Positions 13,216 through 26,170 of a DNA stretch of 53,744 bases are shown in pieces (the stretch's first letter is position 1; each line of letters begins with the position of its first letter). The stretch spans positions 1 through 53,744 of the forward strand of contig JANSLP010000232.1 of the NCBI GenBank assembly GCA_029298735.1. Direction: 5' to 3'. The notes beneath the pieces are model-generated. The model was given only the letters and a program-made list of their open reading frames with translations, did not search any database and was not told the origin of the DNA. The position numbers were made by a program, and so were the translations under genes. The DNA is from Ophiostoma sp. CBS 140.51. Taxonomy: Eukaryota; Ascomycota; Sordariomycetes; Ophiostomatales; Ophiostomataceae.

Positions 13216-16200
13216 ATGGCGGAGTCAACATCTGCGGCGCCCGCGCTGCACACCGACATCCCCGCCGGCAACTTCGACGAGAAGGCCGGTGCCAGCGCCC
13301 CCGCTGCTGCTGCCCCTCCCGTCAAGCCCAAGGTCGAGGAGGACGAGGAAGATGAGGACATCGATGCCCTGATTGAGGACCTCGAGTCCCACGACGGCCA
13401 CGGCGCCGACGACGATGACGATGAGGAGGAATCGAACGTCCACGGTGGTCGTGTCATTCCCGAGGACATGCTCCAGACCGACACCCGCATTGGTCTGACC
13501 GAGCAGGAGGTTGTTGCTCGCCGTCGCAAGTAAGTTGATTATTGTGATATTAATATTATGTTTGGCATCTATGAGTGCACTGTCAGATGCAGCGCAGCTT
13601 AGCATAGGCAATCACCAACAGCCATCGTGCAGAGAACCACGACTAACAAATTACCAACAGGTACGGTCTGAACCAGATGAAGGAGGAGAAGGAGAACCTG
13701 ATTCTCAAGTTCTTCGGTTACTTCGTTGGTCCTATCCAGTTCGTCATGGAGGTAAGCACTATCATCGCCAACACTTCTTTTCTGTGTTTTCTGCCATCAT
13801 TTCCATCACTTTTACGCTATGTTTTTGTTTTGTCGATTTCTGCACGGTCGCACTTTTTTGGGCGATCTCCCAAAATCGCGCACTACAAAAACGGGTTTTA
13901 GCTACTCCGATTGGGGCAGCTGCATGCGTTTGCATGTTGTTGCAACCAGTGGGATTGCGCCAATTCCTGTTTTGCCCCCGCCTGGCTTGGAGCTCCCATG
14001 TCCCAACGTCCCGTGTCAGAAAGCTTGCTTTCTCCACTTGCTTTCCGAACGCAAGGGATGGCTGGGCAAAACATTGTTTCGTCGATCCAAAGCCAGCAAA
14101 ACATATCATCATCTCATCGCGTCTCATCACATTGCCATCAAACAATATGCTAACAATTTCCTTCACAGGCTGCCGCTGTCCTGGCTGCCGGTCTTGAGGA
14201 CTGGGTCGATTTCGGTGTCATTATTGCTCTGCTGCTGCTGAACGCTGCTGTCGGTTTCGTTCAGGAGTTCCAGGCCGGTTCCATTGTCGATGAGCTCAAG
14301 AAGACCCTGGCCCTGAAGGCTGTCGTCCTCCGTGACGGTACCCTGAAGGAGATTGAGGCCCCCGAGGTCGTTCCCGGTGACATTCTCCAGGTTGAGGAGG
14401 GTACCATCATTCCCGCCGACGGTCGCATCGTTACCGAGGATGCCTTCCTGCAGGTTGATCAGTCCGCCATCACCGGTGAGTCGCTCGCTGTCGACAAGCA
14501 CAAGAGCGACCAGTGCTACGCTTCCTCCGCCGTCAAGCGTGGTGAGGCCTTCGTCGTTGTTACCGCCACTGGTGACAACACCTTCGTTGGTCGCGCTGCT
14601 GCTCTCGTTAACGCTGCCTCTGCCGGTACCGGTCACTTCACTGAGGTGCTTAACGGCATTGGTACTGTTCTGCTCGTCCTGGTCATCTTCACCAACCTGA
14701 TTGTCTGGGTCTCTTCGTTCTACCGCTCCAACCCCATTGTCCTGATCCTCGAGTACACCCTGGCCATCACCATCATTGGTGTCCCCGTCGGTCTGCCCGC
14801 TGTCGTCACCACCACCATGGCTGTCGGTGCCGCCTACCTTGCTCGCAAGAAGGCCATCGTCCAGAAGCTGTCCGCCATTGAGTCCCTGGCTGGTGTCGAG
14901 ATTCTCTGCTCTGACAAGACCGGTACCCTGACCAAGAACAAGCTGTCTCTGTCTGAGCCTTACACCGTCGCCGGTGTTGAGCCTGAGGACCTGATGCTTA
15001 CTGCCTGTCTGGCTGCCTCGCGCAAGAAGAAGGGTATCGATGCCATCGACAAGGCTTTCCTGAAGTCGCTGAAGTACTACCCCCGCGCCAAGTCCGTTCT
15101 GTCCAAGTACAAGGTCATCAACTTCTTCCCCTTCGACCCCGTCAGCAAGAAGGTTACCGCTATTGTCGAGTCTCCCCAGGGTGAGCGCATTACTTGTGTG
15201 AAGGGTGCCCCTCTCTTCGTCCTGAAGACTGTCGAGGAGGACCACCCTATCCCTGAGGAGGTCGACCAGGCCTACAAGAACAAGGTCGCTGAGTTCGCTA
15301 CCCGTGGTTTCCGTTCGCTCGGTGTTGCCCGCAAGCGTGGTGAGGGTGCCTGGGAGATCCTCGGTATCATGCCCTGCTCTGACCCCCCTCGTCACGATAC
15401 TGCCCGCACCATTAACGAGGCCAAGTCCCTGGGTCTGTCCATCAAGATGCTTACTGGTGATGCCGTCGGCATTGCCCGCGAGACTTCCCGCCAGCTGGGT
15501 CTTGGTACCAACGTCTACAACGCCGAGCGCCTGGGTCTGGGCGGTGGAGGTGACATGCCCGGCTCTGAGGTTTACGATTTCGTTGAGGCTGCCGATGGTT
15601 TCGCTGAGGTCTTCCCCCAGCACAAGTACAACGTCGTCGAGATCCTGCAGCAGCGTGGCTACCTCGTTGCCATGACTGGTGACGGTGTCAACGACGCTCC
15701 GTCGCTGAAGAAGGCTGATACCGGTATTGCTGTCGAGGGTGCCTCCGATGCTGCCCGCTCCGCTGCCGACATTGTTTTCCTTGCCCCTGGTCTCGGTGCC
15801 ATTATCGATGCCCTCAAGACCTCTCGCCAGATTTTCCACCGCATGTACGCTTACGTCGTCTACCGTATCGCCCTGTCTATCCATCTCGAGATCTACCTTG
15901 GTCTGTGGATTGCCATCCTCAACCGTTCGCTGAACATTGAGCTGGTCGTCTTCATTGCCATTTTCGCTGATGTTGCCACCCTGGCCATTGCTTACGATAA
16001 CGCTCCCTTCTCCAAGACCCCTGTCAAGTGGAACCTGCCCAAGCTCTGGGGTATGTCCGTCCTGCTCGGTGTTGTTCTGGCTATCGGTACCTGGATCACT
16101 GTCACCACCATGTACGCACACAGCCCCAACGGTGGTATTGTCCAGAACTTCGGTAACATGGACGAGGTCGTTTTCCTCGAGGTCTCCCTGACTGAGAACT

Positions 16201-16608
16201 GGCTGATCTTCATCACCCGTGCCAACGGTCCCTTCTGGTCGTCGATTCCCTCGTGGCAGCTGACTGGTGCCATCCTGGTCGTTGACCTGCTGGCCACCTT
16301 CTTCACCCTGTTCGGTTTCTTCCAGCACGGCCAGCAGACCTCCATTGTCGCCGTTGTCCGTATCTGGATCTTCTCCTTCGGTGTCTTCTGCATCATGGGC
16401 GGTGTCTACTACCTGCTCCAGGACAGCGTTGGCTTCGACAACCTGATGCACGGCAAGAGCCCCAAGGGCAATCAGAAGCAGCGCTCGCTCGAGGACTTCG
16501 GTATGTATTCTCTTCCTTGCTCTCTTTGCCACATTCAAGCTCCTTTACTAACTCTACCCAGTTGTGTCTCTGCAGCGTGTGTCTACCCAACACGAGAAGT
16601 CGCAGTAA
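13216..16608 (+). CDS. pma1: Plasma-membrane H+-ATPase (P3A-type)
   Basis: Exons 13216-13529, 13661-13751, 14169-16500 and 16562-16608 join in frame to 927 aa, close to the usual length of about 920. The enzyme pumps protons out of the cell using ATP and energises secondary transport. Visible landmarks are an acidic N-terminus (residues about 45-75), the TGES loop near residue 237, the phosphorylation motif CSDKTGTLT with Asp near 384, a KGAP nucleotide-binding motif, and TGDGVNDAP near 640, with hydrophobic segments on either side. The C-terminus QRVSTQHEKSQ matches the regulatory tail phosphorylated at Ser/Thr in yeast Pma1 and is encoded mostly by the 47-nt last exon. The start is chosen for its CAATAATGGC context and the family-typical acidic N-terminus. 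Intron 2 (417 nt) is much longer than the others. Codon bias is extreme, which creates a long open antisense frame. I am very confident of the identity. Confidence 0.97.
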
Positions 16609-17507
16609 ATTGCTGCTGCTCTAGTGCTGGCCTAAACAACCAACACCCTGACAACCTCCGCACCCCTTCTTTTTTGTGCAGAGGTTTTGGAGCTTTCCTT
16701 GCGAGGATACTTCATACTTCTTTTGTGTGTCATGACACTAACCCCTTCGATGGGGGACAGCACTTGCGCGAGGCTGGTCTTCATTACAACTCCTTTCCTC
16801 GTCCCTTACAGTGGGAGAATATAAATAGAGAGGATCGGATAGCAAGGCAGAGCCCCCTACGCAGGTTGCTTTTCCCTCTTTCGCTGAGAGCCAGTCTCTA
16901 AACACGTCAAAACGTTTTTCTTTTCTTTGTGTTATACATTTTCTGATCTGAAGAGGGAAGAGATGAGGCCCATACCCCCTGACGAGACTCTTTTAGACGG
17001 GACTAATTAATAAAATCGTAAAATTGGATAAATACCGTTTTGTGATGGTGACATTTTCTGTTACGTTGTGTCGATGTAGTGATCATGATTCTTTGTATGT
17101 GTGGGAAGCCGTACTATAAACGCACTGTAGTGTACTGTAATGGTTGCTGTTTCAGTGCATGCTTTAGGGCACTTGAAATTATCACGTGATGATACTTGCT
17201 GTGGCAGAAGCTAAAAATTTCGCTTTTGAGGACACTGGTGACAAAGCCCATGTTAGTCGCTCTTTCCTCTTATGCTAGATGGTGCTTTCTTCGAGTGATT
17301 CGAAGTCACCAAACTCCTTGAGCCCAGGACGGTTTTCTTTTGCCATACCTATTTTATATTTTACATTTTGTGCCCTTGAACATCTTTTTTTCGTTTTAGA
17401 CGAACAACCTGGCCCGCCGACTTCTCACAGCTACCTTTTTCGATATGGCCTGAAACGTCATTTTATGAGAAAGTCGACAGGGCGCTGTTGTACACACCAA
17501 GAGCACG
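16609..17507. other. Intergenic region PMA1 to DCAF4-like gene
   Basis: This stretch should hold the PMA1 3' UTR and the promoter of the following gene. No coding frame is supported. The only element I single out is a CACGTG palindrome at 17181-17190. Confidence 0.6.
17181..17190. promoter_or_regulatory. ATCACGTGAT palindromic E-box
   Basis: A perfect 10-bp palindrome with a CACGTG core lies about 320 bp upstream of the DCAF4-like start codon. CACGTG is the established core for fungal bHLH factors (Cbf1, Pho4 and relatives), and TCACGTGA is the preferred Cbf1-type form. The position fits a promoter site. Occupancy is unknown. Confidence 0.4.
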
Positions 17508-20136
17508 ATGCCGGCTCCTTTCGTCTTTCCGGGCCACTATTGGGGTGAGTTTACTTCTCCTCGAATGGTGATGGCCAAGATCTTCTTCTCCTGGCAGATG
17601 AAGAACGAGATAACTGACATATTACGATATAGACGAAGCCAAGGGGAAGTTCTTTAAAATCGAGGCTACTACTACAGCACCCGAAGGTGCAGCATGGTCG
17701 CAGGACCATGTAGCTTTCCAGCAGAGTCAGCAGAGAAATGCTGAGGAACACCGGCGCCGACAGGAACGCAGTGAGGAGGTATGGTCTAGTCATGGACGCT
17801 CTGCTAAACGCCGCAACCGGCGTGGCCGTCACCGTCCAGACGGACAGCCTGTTGATGCCATATACAGCTTCCTTGCACAGCACCCAACTGGCATCGACGA
17901 CGACGCTGCCTATGTCGTCAAATCCAAACGCTTTCTCACCCGGTATCCGATTCTTGCCCACGAAATGGCCTCCGCCGGTCTTCCAGGCAGTGCTACGGTC
18001 GGCGTTGGCCGCATCCCTGGCCTGCCTCATGCTGCCATTGCGGCGTCCACCTATGGTTGCGAACTGGAGTTCAAGGGTGCTGTCCCCGTTATCGACGAGG
18101 ATTTTACCATGATGCTTGACAGCCAGATGTTTAATCCGAATAGGCGGGACCAGTGGGCTGCCATGGGTACAGTCCCTGGGCGGAGAATGGCCAGACCATT
18201 TACCATAGGCCGTGGCAGGCCTTCCATTCTGTCCCACACCAAAATCACGGCCATGTATGTGCACGGCGAAGAGCAGCCTCCGGGAATGGGCATCATCTAT
18301 ACAAGTATGTCATCCCGCACCTGTACTTTGCGTCTGCATGTTTAACAAAGGGGAGCGGGCTTCGCAGCTAACAACATGACAAATTCTGCCATTTAGACTA
18401 TAGCATGGGCGTGCTCGATACGATCAAGGGGCAATATGCCATGGTGGACGAAGATGAATAGTATGTATCATGCCCTCTCTTTAAACTAACCGCCGCCGAG
18501 CTTACGTCTTCTTTTCGTGTTTTTTTTAACTAACGAAACGCTTCACCACAGCGTTGTGGGCACCTGGCCAACTCGACCTCCTTTTGGAAGATATACCATG
18601 CATGAACGCACCTGCCCTGAAGATCTCAAGGCGCAAGGTGTATCTGCGATTTGTTTTCACGAGGCCTCTCAGAATCTGATTGTTGCCTCGAAACACCCAA
18701 CTTCCAACGACAGAGAGATCCCTGTTCTGCAGTTTTTCAAACCGGATATCAGAGACGCAACCTCGTTTGCAGACGACGTCACCTGGCAACTGGGCCCAGA
18801 CACTTTTCCATGTAAGTCGCAGCAGAGACCAAATGTGCTCTTCATCTACCATGTGTAAAATCCTTCTAACAAAGTCCTTTCTTCCTTTTAACTAGGTGGC
18901 CAAGTACCAACGCGTTCAGTGCCGTCAGGAACCAACAAGCCGATTTTCAAAATCTTTGGCACGCGCTCTGTCGACTCCGTGTATGCTTGTGCCCCGGCCC
19001 CACGAGGCTACGATGCACTGTGCCTTGTTGGGACCGACGATGGATTGCGCGCTATAGACCTCGAAACCGTAACACGCCTTACCGACGTCAACGTCCGCTA
19101 TTTTCAGCCTCCTTCTGAATCTGCGTATGAGGCCAGTGATTCGCTGGAGGACGACAGACTACGCAGTATTGCGCCAGGTGGGCTTTTTATGCAACGTCAA
19201 AAGCGCCTAGGTTTACTTCCATCTGTGGACCGCAACCAAAAAACCCGTTCGAACAAACAAAATCTGGTCACGACCGTTGATTTTGTGAACAACCACCCAC
19301 GGCTCGCCGTAGCCGGAGGCCGAAACCCAGTCCCGTGGTTCGTGGACCTACGGGATCGGTCCTGGCACCCTTTTGGCGCGAACACAAACGCAATCGGATA
19401 TGACCGTAATGCCGTTACACACGTTCGCTCTGTTGGAGAATACCACGTGGTTTCTGCAGGTTTGTTGGACTCCATGGTCATGTACGACTTGCGGTATCTC
19501 AAGGCGCCAAGAGCCATCGGTGCCGGTAGTCTTTTTGGGAAGCCCTCTGGGGATGTTCGTTCCCAGAAAACCCTGGCAGCCGAGCCCTTGTTTCGGTTCA
19601 CAGGCTACTACAATAGTGACCGACTTATGGGCCTTGGATTCGACGTGGACCCGTCTCTGGGCATTGTTGCTGCCGCTGAACAGCACAAAGTAACGCCGTC
19701 AAAGTTCGGAGGTGGGATGGCCCTGTTTTCTCTGCAGACGGGCGAACGTCTGCATACGCCAGGCCTTTGGCGTGTGCACCACACAGGGGAAAGGATCAGG
19801 CGCCATTACACGCCTACCGCGGAAACGCTGCAGTCCAGCTACGGACGCTTCGGTGGGCAGGAGCCAGGACCCCGTATCCTTGATCCTCAAGTCGACCAGT
19901 CGGCTCCCTTTACAATTGTAGAGGACAGAAACAGCAAAGACGTCGACAAAGGCGCATGGGGCGATTACCGTTGGCAAGAGCGGCCGGAGATTGCGGCGTT
20001 GAGTTTCAGCACTCTTCCTAACGAAGCAACCAGCCTTTTTGTTGCCGTGAAGGCCCGCGTCCATAAATATTCGATCCGCCGTAACCGTGAAGATGTCTTT
20101 TACGGCGAGGACGAGGGGGATGAGAGAGAGCGTTGA
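17508..20136 (+). CDS. DCAF4/WDR21-like WD-repeat protein
   Basis: Exons 17508-17544, 17633-18304, 18397-18460, 18552-18811 and 18896-20136 join in frame to 757 aa. The first residues, MPAPFVFPGHYWD then EAKGKFFKIE across intron 1, resemble the conserved N-terminal PGFYYD..KxRYFK motif of DCAF4/WDR21, a substrate-receptor family for CUL4-DDB1 ubiquitin ligases. The C-terminal half contains degenerate WD-like blades, including VTTVDFVNNHPRLAVAGG, a V-x-S-A-G-L-L-D-S-M-V-M-Y-D-L-R block (DLR is the usual DDB1-contact style ending) and GLGFDVDPSLGIVAAAEQ. Residues about 40-75 are basic and Arg-rich. All four introns are 84-92 nt with good branch sites. The gene lies tandem to PMA1 and convergent with YHM2. 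The family call is moderate. A plain WD40-fold protein of other function is the alternative. Confidence 0.72.
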
Positions 20137-21183
20137 GGGAATGACAAGGGAATGGCGGTTATTGACAGACGAAAAGCCGAGCTTCTTCTGTTCGTGGTGG
20201 CGTTGTCTTATTATTGGTTTTTAGGGTGGTTAATAATACGTTCACTGTGTTATAGTTGACCAGTTTATATACCCTAGATAGCATACGTTTGATTTGCGTG
20301 GGCGTTCCGAGCTGGCGTTTTCGAGTTGTTGGTCTTGGTAATATGGTGTATTTAAAATGCATCTTGAAGATAGATAGTATCATTTATCGTTAGACGGGCT
20401 CCCTTTGGCTTATTGACGTATGCATTACATTCTGCGTAAAACTACGGGGCCGTTCGACATAGACATAGTTGTATGTAGAGCTACCGTATGAAATGCACGG
20501 ATGGCACATGAAATCAAACACTTGTAACGGGAGATTCAAACCGAGTCTATACACTGTTAAAAAGAATACTTTTTCTATATATCATATCACCTTGTCCCTA
20601 GCCCTCCATTATTACCATCGGGTTTCCCATTTGAAGCTGGAGGTGCTTTTGAACGTATAAAAACAAAAAAAAAGTCCGTGATATGTTTTTCTTTTTTCTT
20701 TTCCTATTTCCTTTCTTTGGGGATGCCTCGAGGCATTTCGGCCGCGAGACACAAGGCCCCTTATTCCCCCTTGCAAGCTGGCGGTATAAAACAAAAAATA
20801 ATGGCACAAATGCTCAATGGTCGCTGACGCGCGCGGATTCAATGGTGGCGTGTTGGTGTTGTAGTTGTAGTTGTAGTTGTGATAAGGGGTGATTTGTTTA
20901 CACACCCCATTCGTCTTCTCACTCTCTTTTGAACGGGTCTCCACTCGTTCGCCTGGGGGTATCATGCATGCTCTCGCTTCTTCTCTCTTCTTTATTCTCC
21001 CTCGTTTGATTCTTCAGCTCCTAGTCCATTGCGTTTCCGCATTGGCGATGGTTGGTAAACGGCGACGATTGAAAAAAAAGGATGGAGATTGACGAATGGA
21101 TGGTGACAGGTGATGATTTCAGGCGTTCGGGGTAGAATGCGCGTGCGCGAAGAGGTATGGTATTCTTTTTGGTGGGGACGAGA
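20137..21183. other. Convergent 3' intergenic region
   Basis: The DCAF4-like gene and YHM2 converge here, so the stretch should hold two 3' UTRs. It is AT-richer than the genes. I see no coding frame, only a short GTTGTA tandem repeat at 20857-20881. Confidence 0.6.
20857..20881. repeat. GTTGTA short tandem repeat
   Basis: About four imperfect copies of the hexamer GTTGTA lie in the convergent intergenic region. It is a simple microsatellite with no evident function. Confidence 0.7.
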
Positions 21184-22288
21184 TTAGTGCTTCGCGGTGA
21201 CCTTCTCACCGGTCAGCTTTTCAACATAGGTCTTTGCCATGTCACCCATGGCTACCATGCAGATGGTCTGCCAGATACCGAGACCGATACGCGGGGCGAG
21301 ACCACGGTACAGACCGCGGATGCCGTTGGTGTCGTAGATGTACTTGAAGGTGTTGCCGACAGTCATCTTCTTGGGCCGGTTGGGGTCGTCCTTCTTGGAC
21401 TGCATCTCGACACGGATGACCTCAATGGGCTGGTTCCATGCGGACAGACCACCACCCAGAGAACTGGCCAGGATCTTCTCCCAGGCGGCCAGCTTCTCAG
21501 TCTCAGACTTGCCGCTGGCGTTGCGGATACCCTGCTCAGCCAGACGTGACAGACCGAAGCGCGAACCCCAGTTGGTCATCTGGCGAATGGCGACGGCGTT
21601 GACACCACGGTTGATACCGCGGATACCCTCACGGCGGTAGATGTCCATGAAGGTGGCCCAGGTGCCCTGGGCAGCCTGGCCGGCGGCGGCGGCCTTGTGC
21701 TTGGTGATCTCGACCGTCTTCATGCACGTGCAGAAACCCATGGTGGCATAGGCCTGCGCGACACCACCGGCGACACCACCGGCAATACCGCCGACAAACT
21801 CGGAGCCGCCAGCGGCGCGGGCGTAGTATTCGGCCTCGGAGGCGACGAACAGGAGGACGGCACCCTTTGTGGAAGCCTCAATCCAGGCCCAGGGGATCAG
21901 ACCTTGGTAGACTGTGGGTGGTGAGAAAAAAAGTGTCAGCGCTGATATTGACATGTGACACAAGCCCACGCGCCAGCAGAGCGCGTGAGCGTTGGAAAGG
22001 GAGTAGACGGCAACAAAAGACGACAAAACTAAGAAAAAAAATGAAGCAAAAGGGAATATACATACAGCCAAGGACACCACCGCGGCTCCAGATGCGGCGG
22101 ATGGCAGAGGCGAAGCTGTCACCACGGTGGGCGGCCATGGTGGTCTTTGTGACCTCGAGCGGCTGGCCCAGGGTGGTGACCTCGAACAGGTTGAGGCCGG
22201 CGCCGAGAAGCAAGTTGGAGAACTTGATAGGCTTCTTCTCGAGCTTCTGCGGGGCCGCAGGAGCGGCAGGAACGGGTAGGGACGTCAT
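21184..22288 (-). CDS. YHM2: Mitochondrial citrate/oxoglutarate carrier Yhm2
   Basis: Minus-strand exons 22288-22066 and 21911-21184 join (t|tc codon, giving GFYQGLIPWAW) to 316 aa, matching yeast Yhm2 at about 314. Yhm2 belongs to the mitochondrial carrier family. It exchanges citrate for 2-oxoglutarate across the inner membrane, which supports cytosolic NADPH and acetyl-CoA supply. It was first described as a mitochondrial-DNA-associated protein. The sequence shows three carrier-type repeats, with QPLEVTKTTMAAHRGDS in the first, GFYQGLIPWAWIEASTKGA, a Gly-rich GGIAGGVAGGVAQ helix in the second, and NQPIEVIRVEMQ plus GIRGLYRGLAPRIGLGIWQT in the third. There is no cleavable presequence, as usual for carriers. 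The intron is 154 nt. Citrate synthase lies upstream on the same strand. Confidence is high because of the diagnostic FYQGLIPWAWIEASTKG segment. Confidence 0.95.
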
Positions 22289-25200
22289 GGTGAATGTGTT
22301 GAGGTGTGAAGGTGAAGAGGGTAAAAAATGTCAAGAAAGTTGCTTCGAACGATCGTGATGTTCGAGACAAAGACAGGCCTGACCAAGGCAAAGAGGGCGC
22401 TTCTTCGCTAATGAGGGGGACAAGAAAGTAAAGTTTGGGGTAGCGGAGACGCTGCTGTACTGCTGGTTCCGGTAGCGGGTCGGACTATCCTACGGCCGAG
22501 GATAAGTGGCCAGGGACGAAAAAACTAGGCGAGGAACGCGGAGGAAAGCGCTGGAGAGAGGTCGAGGCTGCTGGAGCTTGAGGGGTTTTTGGGGCGAATC
22601 TGGGCGTTCGCTCGTTCGTAGGGGGGTTGGCAGGTCTGATATCACTCGGGATTTTGTGGGGGAAGAGGGAAGATAAGCCGAGGAAGAAAGTGAGCTGTGG
22701 TGCTGGGGCAGCGTGCATTGTTAGCGGCGTGGGTGGACAACAATAGAGCAGAATAAAGTCACAGAGAGTGGCAGAAAAGGGCCTGGCCAGATGATCCAAT
22801 GTGATGCTAAGGCGTGGCAACAGAAGGGCCGCAGGCGAGATCATTGGCACGTGTTACCGAACCTCGCTCACTTTGCTCACTTTTTCGCCCGCCATCGCTC
22901 CGTCACTGGACCCTTGAGTGATCCCTCTGACGGCCAGGAACATCCCGCGGCTCCCAAGGGCAAAAGCCAGGGCGGCCATCGAGGCGATCTTAATCCCGTG
23001 GCAAAGACCCATTGGGGCCATTTTGCCATCTCAAAGGAAAGGGGAATGGTGACAAAGGCAGAATGGGGAAAGGAAGCTCGCAGGCTCGCAAGCCACTGGG
23101 CACACAAATTTCGTAAGGACGCATTATCAGAGCCTTGAGACTTGGTGGCGCTCCAGACACAGATGATCCTCCTGGGCCGAGAAGGCTGAAGGCTGGACAC
23201 TTCCGAGAATATGGAGATGCGGAGTATATCTCTAGCGGAGGGAGCTGTTGCGACGCGGACAAATCCGCAACGACAGCGGCCCCCTCGCTATGCTGGAGAA
23301 GATACCAACAAGACAACCTCGGCCGTAGTGGGTATGGCAGGGCAGGGCAATGAATGAATGGGAGGAGAGGTCGTCTGGAAGTCCGGGAGACTGGAAGACT
23401 GGTTGGACAAGAGGCCCCAAAAAGAGCGTCGCACTTACAGGTTTGGAGTAGCTAAGACGATGCTAGGCAGCTTGGTGCTGTGTCGTTCAAAGGGGCAATA
23501 TATGTCCGTTTCGGAAGAAGCAGATTGTGCAGGATGTAGGTCGCGGATAGGTGAGAGGGCGATTGTGAGAACAGAAATGGAGAGAACTGAAATTGAAAGA
23601 GAAGACGAATTTCTGAGAAACTGTTTGACAACTGAATTAAAAGACGGTGAGACCTTTGAATGGAATAAGCTGAAAAGGGGGAAGGAGGTGGAGGCGAGGG
23701 TATCCCTTTTTCTTTCGTTCGTTCTGTCTGACAGACAGGCAAGTGTAAAGTCCTACGACAGTAACACGGGAAGGCGCGACACAGAGAAGGCAATAATTAA
23801 AGCGGGCTACGTATCTTTGCTCGCTCCTTTTTTGGTTGCTCTTTCTCTGTCCTCTCGAATATGGTCTTTCCCGTTTTGACGGCAAGCGTGCTTTCTACGA
23901 TCGACAGTTCAACGGTGAAAAGCCCAAAAAAATAGACAAAGAGAAAGACAAAAGGGACAAGGCGGGCGCAATTGCCACGAATGGGACTCGAGCGTTGCGT
24001 CACGAAAAGACAGTTTGCGGTGAAGAATGAGGCGCTCAGAAGCTGTCGACGACATTAGGGCCCTTGTTGGTTGGTCGGTCCATTGGGGTAGAGGCCCAAA
24101 AATGCAAGAAAAAGGCCGTTGTCTAACACGTTGGCGGCGTGTTTGTTGGGCTGCCAAAACCGTTTTACAGTTTCTTATAGGTGGGAAGGCGCAGCGTGGC
24201 TTCCCTTTTTTCGTGTCCCTTTTTTGGTTCCTGCCCCGCCCCTTTACCCAACAAACTAGGACAGCGGTTCCCCAATAAAAAGTTTAGTGAGGAGCACACG
24301 AAGGCACCAAGACAGAAGTACTAAGTCCAACCCAGGTCAACGGGCAACGGACAACCTCAAAACCTGGTTTCTACACCGAAAATAGGGGAATACGATGCTT
24401 GCTCGTTCAAAATAGAACAGATATCTTGCAATTGACTGACGGTGAGAAAGATATGGAGAAAACGGCAGACGGAGCAAATTTCCCCGTGTCGTCTGTGAAG
24501 GGCAGGTACGGAATATCTCGTCGCTGCCATTTTCGAAAAATATAAAAGGGGAAAGAGTGCCAGACGAAAACAGCAAAAGAAAGACACAAATGGAGCTCCT
24601 CCCTGTCTCTAAAAAGTCTCAACGAAGACCCATTCCTGGCTGGGCACCACCGGCATTTGTCGTCTCCATTGGCTCTCCATTTTGGCTCCAAAAGCGGTCT
24701 TGATCCATTCGGTTTTTTTCCTGTCGTGTCCAACGAGCCAACCGTCCAATGTTTTGTTGAGGGACCCAGGTCTCGGTGCTTTCAGTGAGCTTCGAGCTTG
24801 CCCTCCCCCTCTGACAGCATCTGCAAATTCAATTGGCCTTCCCCACTCGACGACAATCAATATTGCACACCGTCTAATCGACTTTTGTATCACACCGTCT
24901 TATACGATGTAATGTGTATATTCGATTCCCGCCTCACTGTGAGTGGCTATGGCGAGAATCACGGCATACGAGGAGCTTTACAAGGAGCTTCTCCGCACCC
25001 AAAATAAAAATGGCGGGCAAGGCTGTCGAGGCTGTCTTTGTTTAGTGTTTAGAACAAAATGTCCAAGGGTCGTATTGGCCATTTGGAGCAACGGACTTGT
25101 GTTTGGGGTAAGTTCGTAGAACTGGTAAGAGTAATCAAATATGTTTTGTGTGTTTTCGTGGTGCATTTGTTGCAAGGCACAAAGCTGCAGCCATCAAGCC

Positions 25201-26170
25201 CTTTTCTGTGTGTGCCCTACCGCTCTTTGCCACCTTCGTCATCTTGACTTCCTGTCGCCTCGCTTCGCATTACACCGGAGCAGCTATCCTTCACGCGACG
25301 TGCATTCATATATTTGTTACAGAACCCTCTTTTTTTTTTAAAAAAAAACTCTTACGAGCACTCCAGACATTGCAGCCTTCGGTACTGATTTCTACTAATT
25401 GATGCACAATCCTCCGTAATATGCAATTTGTTGGACGCCGATATAGAGTGGAGATGGGTCTATTTTTATTGTCGAAGCTGATAAACCATTGGGACAGACA
25501 GACGTCCATGAGCCCCTCGGAGGGGGTCACGACGAGAGATAAGGGTAACGAGTAAAGTACGTCGTACGTCGTATATGATAGGGAAATAGACATGAAGACG
25601 GGACAAGTGCGCGACTTTCTAGAAAAGACATGATGACAGGGGAGCATCAAGAACAGCAACAAGAAAACATAACATCTGAAAAAAAGAGACGATGACCAAA
25701 TAAAAGAAATCGTTCCTTCTAAAGTCGTACTCATAATCCATTTCTTTCCTCTCGTCTTTCGCGTGTGAGCATGCGTGATCAGATCCCGTAAGATACAATG
25801 TAGTATGTAGTGGTATATGCCCGTTTCCTCCCATTTTCTTCCATGCACAAGTGTCTAGTCCAGTCTAGAAAATAAAAGAGAAAAAAGCTCAAGCTCCCGT
25901 CCAAATGTACGCCAGTCTATGTCACAATGCACACGCATATTTTTTGTTTCGTGTGCTGCGGCATGCGCTGGGCAACACCGGACCTCCTGCTGGCACGCGC
26001 AAAAGGGGGGGAATTCACCCGCCGACAGCCTCTGGTGCGCGCGCGCACGCCACACCGATAAATCAAAGCATCAAACGTGATTCTTCTCCTGTGTGTTCAC
26101 ACCGACATTTTAAACTCGCTATAAATTTTTCGTGTTCTGTGTTCGCAAAATAATTAAAAGACGAAGCACT
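22289..26170. other. Intergenic region YHM2 to citrate synthase
   Basis: A 3.9-kb stretch holds the YHM2 promoter and the citrate synthase 3' UTR. Open frames (up to about 180 codons) do not resemble known proteins and lack the local codon bias. Two exact CCATTTTG octamers lie at 23018-23025 and 24677-24684. Purine-rich blocks occupy 23350-23720. I see no RNA gene. Confidence 0.6.

Noticed and set aside
14163..16538. A 791-codon open frame antisense to PMA1 exon 3
   Set aside because: The PMA1 exon fits a P-type ATPase perfectly. The antisense frame is open because the biased codon use avoids TTA, CTA and TCA. Its peptide is Gly/Asp/Leu/Val-rich without domains.
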